A DNA stretch of 64,000 nucleotides, taken from NCBI GenBank assembly GCA_016081115.2, contig JABTTQ020002621.1, forward strand, positions 496,001 to 560,000, written 5' to 3'. Of this stretch, positions 1-11,793 are shown piece by piece. The DNA is from Rehmannia glutinosa (taxonomy: Eukaryota > Streptophyta > Magnoliopsida > Lamiales > Orobanchaceae). The position numbers and the translations under genes are program-made. Under the pieces are notes generated by a model, which ran no database searches, had not been told where the DNA came from, and saw nothing but the letters and a program-made list of their open reading frames with translations. Position 1 is the first letter of the stretch. Each line of letters opens with the position of its first letter.

Positions 1-2815
1 GAGGACATGAACCTTCGATTAGTGCGGCCTTTCAAGGAAGAAGAGATTGTCGGAGCCCTCAAAGAAATGCACCCATTCAAATCTCCGGTCCCGAGCGGTA
101 TGTGCCCGGCCTTCTTTCAAAAATTTCGGCATGTAGTAGGTAAAGATGTTACTCGCTCTGTTCTTTCATTCTTGAACCATAACCAATTCCGCTACTAATT
201 ACACTCACATAGTGCTCATCCCTAAGACTAAAAATGCTTGATCGGTCTCTCAATTCCGCCCCATGCCTCGCAATGTGGTTTACAAACGGCATCAAAAGTC
301 ATTGCAAATAGAATAAAACCTTTTCTCCCGATATCATTTCGAGTCACAATCGGCCTTTATCCAGGTAGACTTATTACGGATAATATCCTTGTAGCCTATG
401 AAACTCATCACGTTATGAAGAATAAGAAATCGGCAATTTAGGCCTCATGTCCATTAAACTTGACATGAGTAAAGCTTTGATAGAATTGAATGGTCTTTTC
501 TCTTTGAATGTTATGCGATCTCTCGGCTTTTGTGATTCTTTTATCAATCTCATCAAGCGTGCATCTCTACTACCTCATTTTCCTTTATGCTTAATGGTAA
601 AGAATTTGGCCGTCTTGCCCCACAATGTGGTATCCAAGCAGGGTGATCCCTTATCCCCTTACTTATTCATTATTTGTTCCGAGGTCTTTTCTTGTATTCT
701 CGCGGGACTTACGGCTAGCGAACAAAATTCCGCAGTCTTAATCTGTAAGGGAGGCCCCTGTATCTCTCATCTCTTTTTGCAGATGATACTTTACTCTTTG
801 GGCGGGCCACACGAGAAGAAGCACTCAATATGCGTTTTGCAATTCGTCTCTACGAGAAAGTATCAGCCAACTCATCAACAACGAAAAATGAATCTATTTC
901 AGCCTAACACGAGCAAGGTTTTGATCCAAGACATCCTCCGTATCTTAGACATGCCACAAGTTGCTACACATGGAAAATACTTGGGTCTCCCTTGATTTGG
1001 GTAAAATCAAAAAAGAGGTGTTCTCTAGCTTCAAAGATAAAATGGAACAAATTAAATGGTTGGAAGGAGAAAAATCGCCGTAAGTGGAAAAGAAACCTCA
1101 TCAAATCTGTCATTCAAGCCATCCCGAGCGTTCTCAATGTCCGCTTTAAAATACCGGATTACATTTTGGATGATATTCAGATGACAAAGAAGACATCTTG
1201 GTGGGGTGACAAGCGAATCAAAGAAAAATTCACCGGCAATCCTGGGATAAGTTATCACAAGCAAATCCCGGGGGCACGGGATTTCGCAACCTTCGGGCTT
1301 TCAACTTGGCTATGCTTAGTAAACAAGCTTGGAGGATACTTACCCATCCGACATCACTCCTCGCCGAGTCTACAAAGCAAAGTACTTCCCTCATTGCGAC
1401 TTCCCTGCACGCACGCCCACTTGGTAATCGCCCGTCATGGTCATGGAGAAGTATCTTGGATAGCGAGGATTGTGCTCGCATTAGGAACACGACGCCTCAT
1501 TCGCTCAGGCTACAACACAAAAACTGGAGCGACCGTGGATTCCTCGAGCTTCTAATTTCCACACTGAAGCGGTGCCACATATCCTCCCACACTCGGCTAT
1601 AGTAGCGTCCTCATCAACCACAACGATTGCGGTGGCGCCAGACCGGTTCAATGGATCTTTGATAAGGAGAAATCATCTCTAATCCTATCCATCCCACTCC
1701 CTAACCCTCCGGCCCGGATCTTTGGTATTGGAACTTCACAAAAATGGTAAATTCTCGGTCAATCGCCTACCATGCTCTCCTTGACTCAAACTTAACCCCT
1801 CTCCGTTTCTCCCCAAACGCCGAGTTCTAGCTCGGGCCCAAACCCCTCCAGGAAGCAACTCGAAACCGAACATCCCATCTCGATTCAAACACTTCATTTG
1901 GCGATGCTACACATCTTCTATCGCCTCCTCGGATAACCTCGCCCGCCACGGCATTCAAAGTTCGGACCATGTTGTCGTGCTCTTCTCAAGACAACTCGCC
2001 TCCCATATCTTCTTCTCCCGCCCCTTTGCAGAATCGCGATCTGGAAATATTCGCCTATACGAGTTTATCGCATCCTTTTAAGCAAAAGCGGCAAGCAGTG
2101 GCACTTTATGGCTTCAAGATATTTTTACTCACTCCGGACAAGTCCGTGGAACTTATTGCTATTATCTGCTCCCTCATTTGGCACCATAGAAACAGGGAAA
2201 AAATTTGAGAACCTAATAGCCGACCTCATTCTCTCATCATTTCTCGGGAACTATTTTAAAAAATTTTCATACCGCACACTTATGCCCCGAACGCCCCTCT
2301 CCCCTACTTGCGGCCCACCCCTTCTTGGAAACAGGGCGATGGCCACACCTTTTTGTTGATGGTAGTATCTCCCATATTCACAATCTAATGCAGTAACGGG
2401 CGTTGTCCTCTTTGACAATCTCGGGAATTTAACTTGTGGTTTCTCTAAAAAAATATTGGGTATTACTCACCTCGGCCGCAGAATTTTTGGCTATCAAGGA
2501 AGCACTCATCCATGCACAAGAAATGAAGATCAGCCTTCTCTATTTTCACCGATCTTCTTTCTTTGTTGTATTATCAATACATGGTGAAGCATCTTGCAAC
2601 ACCCTATGCCAATCTTCTTGAAGAAACTCTACAACTCAAGCGCCGCGCTCCCGTCTCCCGTCTTACGGATCAATAGGGATTCTAATAGCTTAGCCCACTA
2701 TCTTGCTTTTCATGCAAAAAACTCGTCCGAATTGTACCATGTTTGGGATATTCCTCACTTGTTCATCCGCATTTGGACGATTTCAGCAGATTAAATGAAA
2801 TTTCATTTGCTCCTC
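1..2815 (+). pseudogene. LINE (non-LTR retrotransposon) ORF2 remnant: reverse transcriptase and RNase H
   Basis: Degenerate 3' part of a plant LINE ORF2, cut at its 5' side by the window edge. Several short frames give LINE-type reverse transcriptase: a segment with PGRLITDN and VIANRIKPFL (about 300-390), QGDPLSPYLF (639-668) and the catalytic FADD motif (776-787). About 1880-1990 resembles the cysteine-type zf-RVT region (FIWRCY followed by NLARHGI). About 2340-2795 reads as a plant LINE RNase H domain, with IKEALIHAQEM and, near its end, INRDSNSLAHYLA. The whole product would copy element RNA at a nicked chromosomal site. Many stops and frameshifts make this copy inactive. The poly-A tract directly after the coding part supports a LINE rather than an LTR element. 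The domain order RT, zf-RVT, RNase H is known for L1-like plant LINEs; the family name is not determined. Confidence 0.85.
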
Positions 2816-2829
2816 AAAAAAAAAAAAAA
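2816..2829 (+). repeat. LINE 3' poly-A tail
   Basis: A run of 14 A directly follows the RNase H region after CTCCTC. This is the expected 3' end of a non-LTR retrotransposon and sets its boundary. A target duplication cannot be tested because the 5' end lies outside the window. Confidence 0.8.
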
Positions 2830-3019
2830 TAATGTTTAGTGAAATTTTTGTTAATAATTGGAAAAGTGAAAGTAAATGAACAATATATATATTTGTAAGA
2901 AGAAAAGGTAATGATCATAATTGTAGTGATTTCTTTTTTAACAAATTAGTAATTAGGTGTGATTAATGTAGAAAAGTAAAAGTAAGTAAATAGTATAGTT
3001 TTCAATATTGCACGAGCAA

Positions 3020-3051
<32 letters not shown>
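2830..3051. other. AT-rich spacer with a Helitron-end-like hairpin and a TA run
   Basis: No gene seen. Positions 3007-3020 form a small hairpin (ATTGC and GCAAT arms around ACGA), followed by CTAA at 3022-3025. This resembles a decayed Helitron 3' end. A TA dinucleotide run follows to 3051, where the next repeat begins. The Helitron reading is weak because the hairpin is only one base from CTAA. Confidence 0.35.
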
Positions 3052-3052
<1 letters not shown>

Positions 3053-4156
3053 GGGGATTAGTTCAAATGAGACCAATCCCTTTAGGTTAGTCCATAAGAA
3101 CCCTTATGGACTCTTGATTTAAAATTTTGGATGGTGTAGATCATTTAGTTAATTTAGGCTTATAAGGATATAATTGTACTTTTATATTTAATCAATTTTG
3201 TTAATTGGACGGTTATTATCTATTTTTAAGGAAACATAATCCTACCTTTTCAGTTACCCGATTTTTAGGGAGGAAAAATCATCAACTTCAATCGTTTTTT
3301 CAAAATTGATACTTCTTTCCGCCATATTTGTGAACAATCATTTTATTGTATACTTAGTTCAGTGGACTTGTATACTTAGTCATGTTATATTGTATATTTA
3401 GTTCAGGTGGATTTGTATACTTGGTTTAGTGGAATCATATTCTTAATTATATAAGTAGTTTAGTAAGTAATTTAGTTAATTTGTATACTTAAGTCGTGGA
3501 TTTGTATACTTAGTTCAATGGAATTGTATACTTAGTTATATAAGTAATTCGGTGAAATTGTGTATTTAGTTCGGTGTAATTGTATACTTAGTTAAATGTT
3601 TCGTATACTTAGTAATACTTATAATGTATAGTTAGTGCAATGTAATTGTATACTTAGTTAAATATTTCGTATACATAGTAATGTTTTCATGTACGGGTAG
3701 TTTAGTGTAATTGTATACTCGTTAATCGTTTATATATACTTAGTAATGTTTTAATGTATAGTTTGTTTAGTGTAATTGTATACTTTTCATTAGTTGTTGC
3801 ATGATTTTGTTGCCATATTTGAATAATTTGCAAGTTCGAATGGGAAAGGAGAAAGGGAAGGTGAATCGCTTGATCATGGGACGTGATCAATACAAGATCA
3901 CGCCCCTAATTTTTAGGAAGCGATTACTATATATAATTTCTTTGGATTCCTATTTTACCCCTACAATGTATATTTTCATATGAAAAATTGTATAGATTTA
4001 TTTAGATCTTGGCCATTGATTTATGTTTTTGATGTTGTAGATTTGGTCCTATGGTCTTACTACCAGGAGGGTGGTCTCAAAGGATCCTCCCTAAATATAT
4101 ATATATTTAGGGAGGTATCACAGATCCCTTACCAGGAGGGTGGTCTGAGAATCCCC
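3052..4156. mobile_element. Candidate terminal-inverted-repeat element set between TA runs
   Basis: The left end reads GGGGATTAG then GAGACCA; the right end reads TGGTCTGAGAATCCCC, so the ends are imperfect inverted copies (GGGGATT with GAGACCA against TGGTCT with AATCCCC). Both ends sit against long TA-dinucleotide runs, which hides any target duplication. Near the right end ACCAGGAGGGTGGTCT occurs twice (about 4061 and 4132), flanking a local inverted repeat with TCCCTAAATAT and ATATTTAGGGA arms. No transposase is visible. It could be a non-autonomous DNA element or a foldback element. The small frames inside (3801-3983 and 3980-4243) look like chance. Confidence 0.4.
3345..3790. repeat. 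GTATACTTAG minisatellite
   Basis: About 19 imperfect units, spaced mostly 20-25 bp, share the core TGTATACTTAGT, itself containing the palindrome GTATAC. Neighbouring units differ in the connecting bases (TTCAGTGGA, TTAAATGTT, AATGTTTTA). The array lies inside the candidate element at 3052-4156. No coding role is visible. Confidence 0.8.
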
Positions 4157-4158
4157 TC

Positions 4159-4201
<43 letters not shown>

Positions 4202-6768
4202 ACCAAGTCACTTATAAATAGTAAAAAAACTTTTCCCGCATAAAACACTCTACTTAAAATAGTAAAATACATTTTCAGCATTTAATTAAAAAGAATGTAA
4301 CAAATAATAGGAAAGTAATTATAAGAAAATGAAATCAACATGTTTTTCGGATTAAATTGTATATTATATGGTAACTATCGAATTAGGACAAATGGTAAGT
4401 AAATTGGTAGAATTGCTACGTGTGCACAAAGATTACAATCAACTTATTTTAGGTAATGAATTTAACAATATTTTTGGTCAAGACAATTTATTATGGTAAA
4501 TTTAAATATATACCTTTCCAATTATAAGAAAATAAAATCAACACATTTTTGCATCTAATTGTGTAAATGGTAATCATTGAAGAGGACGAGTGGTAAGTAA
4601 ATTGGTGGAAATTGTTATGCGGGCACATATATTACAATCAAGTTATTTTTGGTATTATATCATTAATTAAGTCTCTTTTGGTCAAGATAATTTATTATGG
4701 TAAATTTCATATATATTTCAATTTTAAACATTGATCGATTGAATTTGTATATATGAATATAAATATCACTTATATACATAAACATTCCAAAAAACAATTG
4801 CGGCATTTAGGTGGGGCTTCGGAATTATATTTCATATATAGAATTATAGTAAAACACGTTATTAGCAAATATTGGTATAATTGGCAATTATTGAACATCG
4901 TTTGGCGATTATATCAATAAAAATAGTTTAATATAAATTAATCTATAATCTAGGCCAAATTTTATGAAATTATATTACTTGTATATGTAAATATTCCCAT
5001 CATATATGATACAAATCTTGATTTAAAAAAAAACTATCCGAAACTTTTGGCGGTCATCACATAATAATGTAAAAATAATTGCAAAGTAATTACAAGAAAA
5101 TAAAATCTGCAAATAAGGTAACATCACGTTGCCAAATAAAAAACACTTTCCTTGATTAATCTCATTATATAACCTATAAATACGAGTTGTAATTGAAGTA
5201 ATTTATTTTTATCGCATTTGAAAACCTCTGTTCATCTTTTCTACGCAATTCAAGCAATATGACACCAAAGCTCATACTCATATTAGTATGATCAAGCATC
5301 TATGGATATGAAATTATGTCTGGTGTGTTTTTATGAGAAAGGCGACGACAATGACCAAACCAATATTTGACTTGGAGTCGTTTTCATGATGCTAAGGTTT
5401 ATAATTTTTTTGTCATTACAATATTTAAATTTATTATATAAATACCTTAAATTTCATAATGCATGACTATTAAATCTATGAGACTGTAAGAATATACAAT
5501 ATAAGAGTAAGCTTATTGAAGGCAACGTTTATGCCACAAAGGACTTCATCGTAGCTAATTAATAACACCGACAAATACAAGACGAGTACAAGATACAAGA
5601 TATTGAAGGTGTCAATGAGACTATGCTATTTATTATGCAACAATAGTTTTGTTTTTACATTTTAAAATTATAATATAAAGTGTAAATCGAGCAATAATTT
5701 TACAATGGATATTTGTTCCAACAACAATTGCTTACCTCTCTTCATATATCCGTTGCATCAATGTATTCTCTAACATAAGTTCTAGCGCAAAAGAAACAAC
5801 CCATATAAAAATTTGTCGGAATCCCACGATTTAGAGCTAACTTATAAAACTTGGTTAAAGCAAAATAATAGAATAACTTATCTTTCTTATTGTGTTTTGT
5901 TTGTTCGTGGTGCACAAACATATTACTGTACAATTATCACAACTTCTTCAATTAGAAAATAGAAGAAAACAATTACATAATTTCAATGAATAATCGATTA
6001 TTTCATTGTGAAAAAAATACCAAATGCAAATTATAAAATGGTGTTACACAATACTAAAATTTAAATAGGAAGAAAAATTATCAACGTAATGAAATTAAAT
6101 TTTAATTCCGAGATTTCAAAAATGACACATAATTTTCTAATTTATGTAGATCTATTTCATGAAATCGGCTTAATTTAACTCCGTCTACAAATTCGGACAC
6201 TACGCTTAGTTTACCTCCGGCCAAAGGGTTATGCAAGGTATAAAGAATCACGATGAGAATCACATCCTACATTCCAAAAAAAAACAAAACGTGAATAAAA
6301 ATAAATTTACAAGCATAATAAAATTATTTATAATAACAAAAACTGAATTGCCTTAAAAGCGAGATGTTGCTTTGACGGAGCCATACATGGTCCAATACGG
6401 ATCTTGGATATTTTATAATGTTCTACATTATATATTTGGTCCAAATTTCTGAAATATTAAATGGACACAAAAAATCGTTGAATACAAAACCAAAAATTAA
6501 AACCTCTTTTGAGGTCGGAAAATAAATTCTCGTGAAATTTAGGGTTTGAGATAGCGGTGAAGTGTGAATTTTGTTTGAGATGAGTAAAATAACGTCTAAA
6601 ATAAGGTTTTGATATAGCGTACGAAATAAAATGACGGTTGACATAAAAATTTTATCGGCGTGAGCGTTTGAACTAAAGATTGAGAGAATTAATGAGTTTT
6701 AGATGTAGAGAGAAAAGTAGGCGTAATTGATAAACCCTAATGTAGGTGTAATTTTTATTTATTTAAGG
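4157..6768. other. AT-rich intergenic DNA, no gene supported
   Basis: A TA run to about 4195 is followed by AT-rich sequence with only short frames that match nothing. Two similar blocks (about 4310-4520 and 4530-4710) share phrases such as TGGTAAGTAAATTGG and TCAAGATAATTTATTATGG, suggesting an old duplication. A TATA-like string, TATAAATA, lies at 5175-5182, about 85 bases ahead of an ATG near 5260, but the frame from it stops at once. I cannot support a promoter or gene. Confidence 0.5.
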
Positions 6769-6770
6769 TA

Positions 6771-6991
6771 CTCCATCCGTCCCAAATATATAGTCCAGTT
6801 TAATAAGAAAAATATTGAAATCTATTTTACTTGATTTACTTTTATTTAATGAATAGTGTAGGTTATAAAATGCATATTAAATAGAGTTATATTAATAAAA
6901 AATAGAAAAAGTACTATTAAATATAGAAATTGGACTATATATTTGAAATATCTCAAAAAGAAATAACGAACTATATATTTAGGACGGAAAG
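6771..6991. mobile_element. Stowaway-like MITE
   Basis: A 221 bp non-coding element. Its left end CTCCATCCGTCCCAAATATA and right end TATATTTAGGACGGAAAG are inverted copies, with the CATCCGTCCC core typical of Stowaway (Tc1/mariner) MITEs. It is flanked by TA on both sides (6769-6770 and 6992-6993), the expected target duplication. The interior is AT-rich. Such elements are mobilised by mariner-type transposases supplied from elsewhere. Confidence 0.85.
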
Positions 6992-6993
6992 TA

Positions 6994-7930
6994 TATTTTT
7001 AATCGATCTTAATCCCTCATTTCCACGTGTCTCAAGCTTGTGAAATATAGTACATGTGTGATGCAAATCGTATACTTCATTGCAATATCAGAATTTTGGA
7101 ATCATTTTTTGTTTAACTTAATAGATAGTTGGACCTTCATCTAAGTTGGTTAGGTAATGGGTCTAAAAGTTAGACAATTGGGTCGTTTAAAAGTTTTATA
7201 ATCTTAATATAACTCATATTAATTAATATATGGGTTTCATAATCAGAAATTAAAAATCTAGATATTAACTCACATACAATCTTAAAAATCGTGGTTAAAT
7301 AAAAACTAATATAATAATTGAACAAAGTTATTCAAAGATAGAAAATATATCATATGAAAAAAACAGGGAAAAAGAATCATTCAATTATTCTATCAAACCA
7401 TTTTTGAAATATTCTCATTGGTTCTCCTATATGGATGTGTTGACTTTGCTCATATTCATTATCAACGATTTCCTTTTTATAAAAAATCATCGGATAAAAA
7501 ATTAGCTTTCAATCTAAAAAAATAAACCGATATTATTGGCTCTTATCAAAGACTTAAATATGACAAAGACATAGCGGACTATGAAACTCTACCTTAGCGA
7601 GAAGCCAACATCCAACGACAAAATACAAGTACGTGGTTTGGAGTGCATTTTCCGATCTTTGAGGATAATAATATACTTATATGTTTATTTATATGAATGC
7701 AATATTAGTCAATTAGCTAATGCTAATTTTGACCTTAAATATCTCATTGTAGGGGAATCGAATACATCGAAACACATGTCAAACAATATGGGAAGCAACT
7801 AACCGAATGACGTTTCAATACAAACATATATGTAACATGATATAGAGATATATAGATATATTATAGAGTTTTATATTACATATAGATTGTATAAATGCAT
7901 TCAATTTATATAATTGAATACAACACAATC
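6994..7930. other. AT-rich intergenic DNA, no gene supported
   Basis: Only short unconvincing frames occur, the longest about 73 codons at 7581-7802, with no recognisable motif. The stretch may be the body of the Helitron whose 3' end lies at 7931-8018, but no 5' end was recognised. Confidence 0.4.
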
Positions 7931-8018
7931 CGTGCATCACACGAGTTAAAACTCAGCATGTATTTATTTCATATAACCCAACACATTACATCCAGGTGCA
8001 TCGCACGTCAAAAACTAG
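7931..8018 (+). mobile_element. Two decayed Helitron 3' ends in tandem
   Basis: Helitrons end in a short GC-rich hairpin about ten bases before CTRR and insert before T. Here GTGC and GCAC arms around ATC (7996-8006) are followed by CTAG at 8015-8018 and then T. About 65 bases upstream, CGTG and CACG arms (7931-7943) are followed by TTAAAACTCAG, a more decayed version of the same end. Both match the intact end at 9971-9999, so they belong to one family. Confidence 0.6.
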
Positions 8019-9999
8019 TATATATATAATAAGAGGCGCTTCTAGAAATAGTATGAGAAGATTTTTCCGCCCATTGTTTTGTGCTATAAATAGTACTTCA
8101 TGAAAAATATTTGGTATTCCATTATTTTTGGTAGTCAACTTTCTTTAAATAATCAGTTTTTAAACGATATAAAAAATAAAATTATGTAAAGTTAATTTTC
8201 CAAATATGTGTGTACTTCATAATTGTTGTATTTATCTTTTTTTTACAAAATAATTAATAACTTTTTTTTATTTTTGATCCATTTTTTGATTAATAATTTA
8301 TCAAATTAATCAATTTTTTACGATCTTCAGTTTGACACCCATATTTCATATATAAAATAAAAATATAATAAATGAAAAAATATAAGAAATATTTACTCAT
8401 TATTTTATAAATAATAATGAGCTTTAAAAAATTATGTATTCGGACTATTATACAATAATTTGTATATTCATATATTTGGTTATTTATGATATTTGTATGG
8501 TTTTCATTTGGGCTTAGCACATTGTTTAACTACTACATTTATATTTAAATTTATTAAGCTCAAATAAAAATACTTATTTTGATTCAAAAATATCTCAAAA
8601 TATGTATCGAAATTTCATACATCACATATATCCAAACACAATATTATATATATTTATGTAAGAAGAAAATTAATATTTATTTAATATGAAATTATATTAA
8701 TAATAGTATTTTATATATAGAAAATTATTTTCTTATATAATAATGTATTTTTCATTTTACTAGAAATTATGTTTTCTATTTATCACACAATTCTGATATT
8801 CAAGTTTGAAATTTGTACATTTAGAATTTGTCTATTTAATAATATTTTGATATGTGTGTATATATAAAAATAATATAGTTTCTTTTGAAATAATTAATCC
8901 CTTAAAATTGTGTTGCTAAATATAAAACATGGTTTTGTTTAATTTCATTAATAATTGTGACAATTGTTTGGCTTTCTAAACCCCGAAAAACATTAGAAAT
9001 TTGAAATAATTTTACTATTGATTGTATGAAACTACAATTTATTAAATATTCAGTATTTGAGTAGTATAAAAAAATCAACATTAAGTAGTTAAATTTTTCC
9101 AAGCTTTTAATTTCTTATAGATAGACATGTTCTATAAATTGATATAATTTATATTCACGCAATCAAATATTTCGTATTTAATCAGCTTTTTTTTATAATA
9201 TATATTAATTTATTTTTTATTATTTAAACATATGATTTATATTCAAAATAATTATTTTAATACTTTAAATATTTTTTTAAAATTTTAAACCTTTTTCCAT
9301 CACTATTTCTTAAAACATAGATAACATAAATTTATATTTTGTAAAATAAAGAATGAGAACATGTAAAATTTTGAAAAGATTCTTGGATTTTATTTTTAGA
9401 CGGAAACAATTTTTTCATCATAAATGAAATTTTAATGCAATTTTGAGGTCTCAAGAAAAATCCCACGCGAGAAATAATATTTTTGGTATGTTTTTCGCGA
9501 TTTAAATAGTATTTTTCATGCGTCGGACGATATTTTTGGTAAAATAAATATTCTCATAAAAACAATTCATCGAGAAAAGAATTCTTCATGCAATTTTGAG
9601 GTCCCATGCACGTAGAAATAATATTTTTATATGTTTTCTCGAATAAAATAAAATTAGTATCAATAACATATAAACATACTATACATATTCGAAGAATGAT
9701 AATGGAACGGAATATTCTCATTTAACTAAGAATGAGAAGTGAAACGGGGATATAAATATCATCCATGTTGCATCCCGGTTCTAGAGAAGCGATGAATCCC
9801 CATACTCTCTTCAATCCTCCAATTAATCGGGATTTCTATTCCATTCTATACGATTACCAACGGGATAGTTCGAGAATGTTTTCGTCCTTAAATACAGGAT
9901 ATATGATTTCATAGAATTATTATAAAAAATGTACCTATAACAGTATAAAATAAATATCTCACATATATATCCCGTGCATCGCACGGGTAAAAAAACTAG
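8019..9999 (+). mobile_element. Non-autonomous Helitron (3' end certain, 5' end inferred)
   Basis: The 3' terminus is clear: CCCGTGCATCGCACGGG (9971-9987) makes a perfect 7 bp stem with a 3-base loop, followed by TAAAAAAA and CTAG (9996-9999), with T after it. The 5' boundary is proposed just after the previous Helitron's CTAG at 8018, where TATATATAATAAGAGGCGC begins; the expected TC start is not seen. The body is very AT-rich and lacks the Rep/helicase protein, so it would depend on another element. The short frames inside look like chance. Confidence 0.5.
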
Positions 10000-10000
10000 T

Positions 10001-10999
10001 CGGGGTTAAAAATATACTTATAATGGTTCAAGTATATATAAAGACGTGAGAAAGTTAGCCAAAAGAAATCGGATTGTGGATTATTGGTATAATGCATAAA
10101 AAAATTTGTTTTTAAGTAAAAGGTCCTCAAAAGGGTGGGATTGGTGAGATTTGATTGCACTATATTGACTTTTCTCAATATCCCCTATTTTAAATATTTT
10201 ACAAATTAATCCGCAATTACTTTATTAATTATCCAATATTATTAATCACTATTCAATCGTATATATAATTATCCACACCAACTTTGTCCTATAAGGCTCA
10301 TGCGATCCATCAACTAGATATAAAAAGCTCCCTCCGTCCCATTTGTAAAGATGATCTGTTAATTTCTCTGAATTACTGTCATTTGCTCTGGATTTTCTCT
10401 CCTACATGGAGTGACTTGATCGTTTGATGGATCTCCTTGGGACCATACGAGGGACCCTCTAACCTTATTCGTATCTTTCTTGCGGCCTCAGTTTCCATCC
10501 GAAAATTCTACCAACTCCGGAGAAAAAATTTGAGTGATTCATTAGATTTTTTGACTTGGAGTAATCTGGAAATTTTAGCAGCATCAATCCCAATTAATGG
10601 CATGAGTTAAAAATGTTCTACCAACTGAGGTAAAATCAGTTGTCGTACATTGCGTAGATTTTGGTTGAATGACAAATTCAAACCCGCGAGCAGTACGTCT
10701 TGCTATTGGCCGTTAATCATAGGGGAGCCAATTTTCTTTATTTCAACCAAAGAAATTAATGAAGGAAACCACTTCTTTCTACCAATAAAATAATGTATGG
10801 TACTTGGATTAATAAGCAATTAAGGAGTGAAAATTGTGGATGGATTGATAGTTGAGAAACCCTGAGAGATAATTCCACAGAAATGTGTTGCACATGTGGT
10901 TTAGTTAAGACTATAGTGACTGTGATTAGTAAATGTGTTCATATGTTGTTAGTTAAAGACACCTATCAATTCTTTGTTGTTTTACGGAGGGTAAGAAAT
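10001..10999. other. Intergenic DNA with a solitary Stowaway terminus
   Basis: CTCCCTCCGTCCC at 10328-10340 is a canonical Stowaway terminal sequence, but I see no inverted partner nearby, so it is an orphan end or an extensively decayed MITE. The following 600 bp is less AT-rich than its surroundings but has no recognisable gene. Confidence 0.45.
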
Positions 11000-11311
11000 C
11001 ACTACAAGAAAAAACCAGTTTACCTACAGAAAAATCTGTAGGTAAATATTAAGAAAATTATAAAGTATAGGTGGAATCATTGTAGGTAAAATCATTGTAT
11101 GTAAAATATTTACCTACGTAATCTAAAACTATTGGTAAATACCTACGTAAAATCTATCGATAATTGAAAAAGCGCCGGTAATCATCGGTAATTTTTTGGT
11201 ACATATAATTGGGGAAAAACGATATTTTTTATTATGTAGGTAATTGTAAAATTTAGTGACAAAATTATTTTCGCATGTAAAGTTCGATCAGAACCGGATT
11301 TTCTTGTAGTG
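11000..11311. mobile_element. CACTA (En/Spm) mini-element, complete
   Basis: A 312 bp element starting CACTACAAGAAAA and ending TTTTCTTGTAGTG, the inverted termini of plant CACTA transposons. The 3-base target duplication AAT is present at 10997-10999 and 11312-11314. Subterminal sequence is rich in TACCTAC and GTAGGTA, the kind of repeats that CACTA transposases bind. A perfect 12 bp inverted repeat with an AAAA loop lies at 11019-11046. No transposase is encoded, so it is non-autonomous. Confidence 0.9.
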
Positions 11312-11580
11312 AATAATAATATTACATTTATAATTTTTTAACCAATTTGGATACTATATAGAGTAGGAATATAGTTAGGGCAAAGAAATGGCGAGACCAC
11401 TAAAATATATGGATTTCGTTGACAAGAAAATTGAGTGTCTCATGGATGTAGGCTTTTCAAATAATTGAACCAAACAAAATAAATTTAACATTCTTTAAAA
11501 TTTGATATTTATTCATATTCTCGAGAGTTATTTAATCGTTCCACAATATAGGGGCTTGGTGTTGCAAATTTCATATCATG

Positions 11581-11793
11581 CACTACAAGAAAAAACCAAT
11601 TTACCTACAAAAAAATCTGTAGGTATGTATGTATTAAGATAACTAGAGAGTATAGGTAAAATCATTGTAGGTAACTATTTACATAGATTATTCTTGTTGG
11701 TAAATACTTACAGAGTTTCGTCGATAAATTTAAAAGCTGTTGGTGACATGTTGGTATAATTTGGGGAAAAATAATTTTTATTTTGTAGACATG
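11581..11793. mobile_element. Second CACTA mini-element, truncated on the right
   Basis: It starts CACTACAAGAAAAAACCA and follows the 11000-11311 element through its first two-thirds (TCTGTAGGTA, AAATCATTGTAGGTAA, TTGGGGAAAAA), then stops near 11793 where Athila LTR-like sequence begins. The right terminus is missing. Spacing changes show clear divergence from its neighbour. Confidence 0.75.

Noticed and set aside
5175..5330. Small host gene with TATA box
   Set aside because: The frame from the first ATG stops after about a dozen codons and no family is recognisable.
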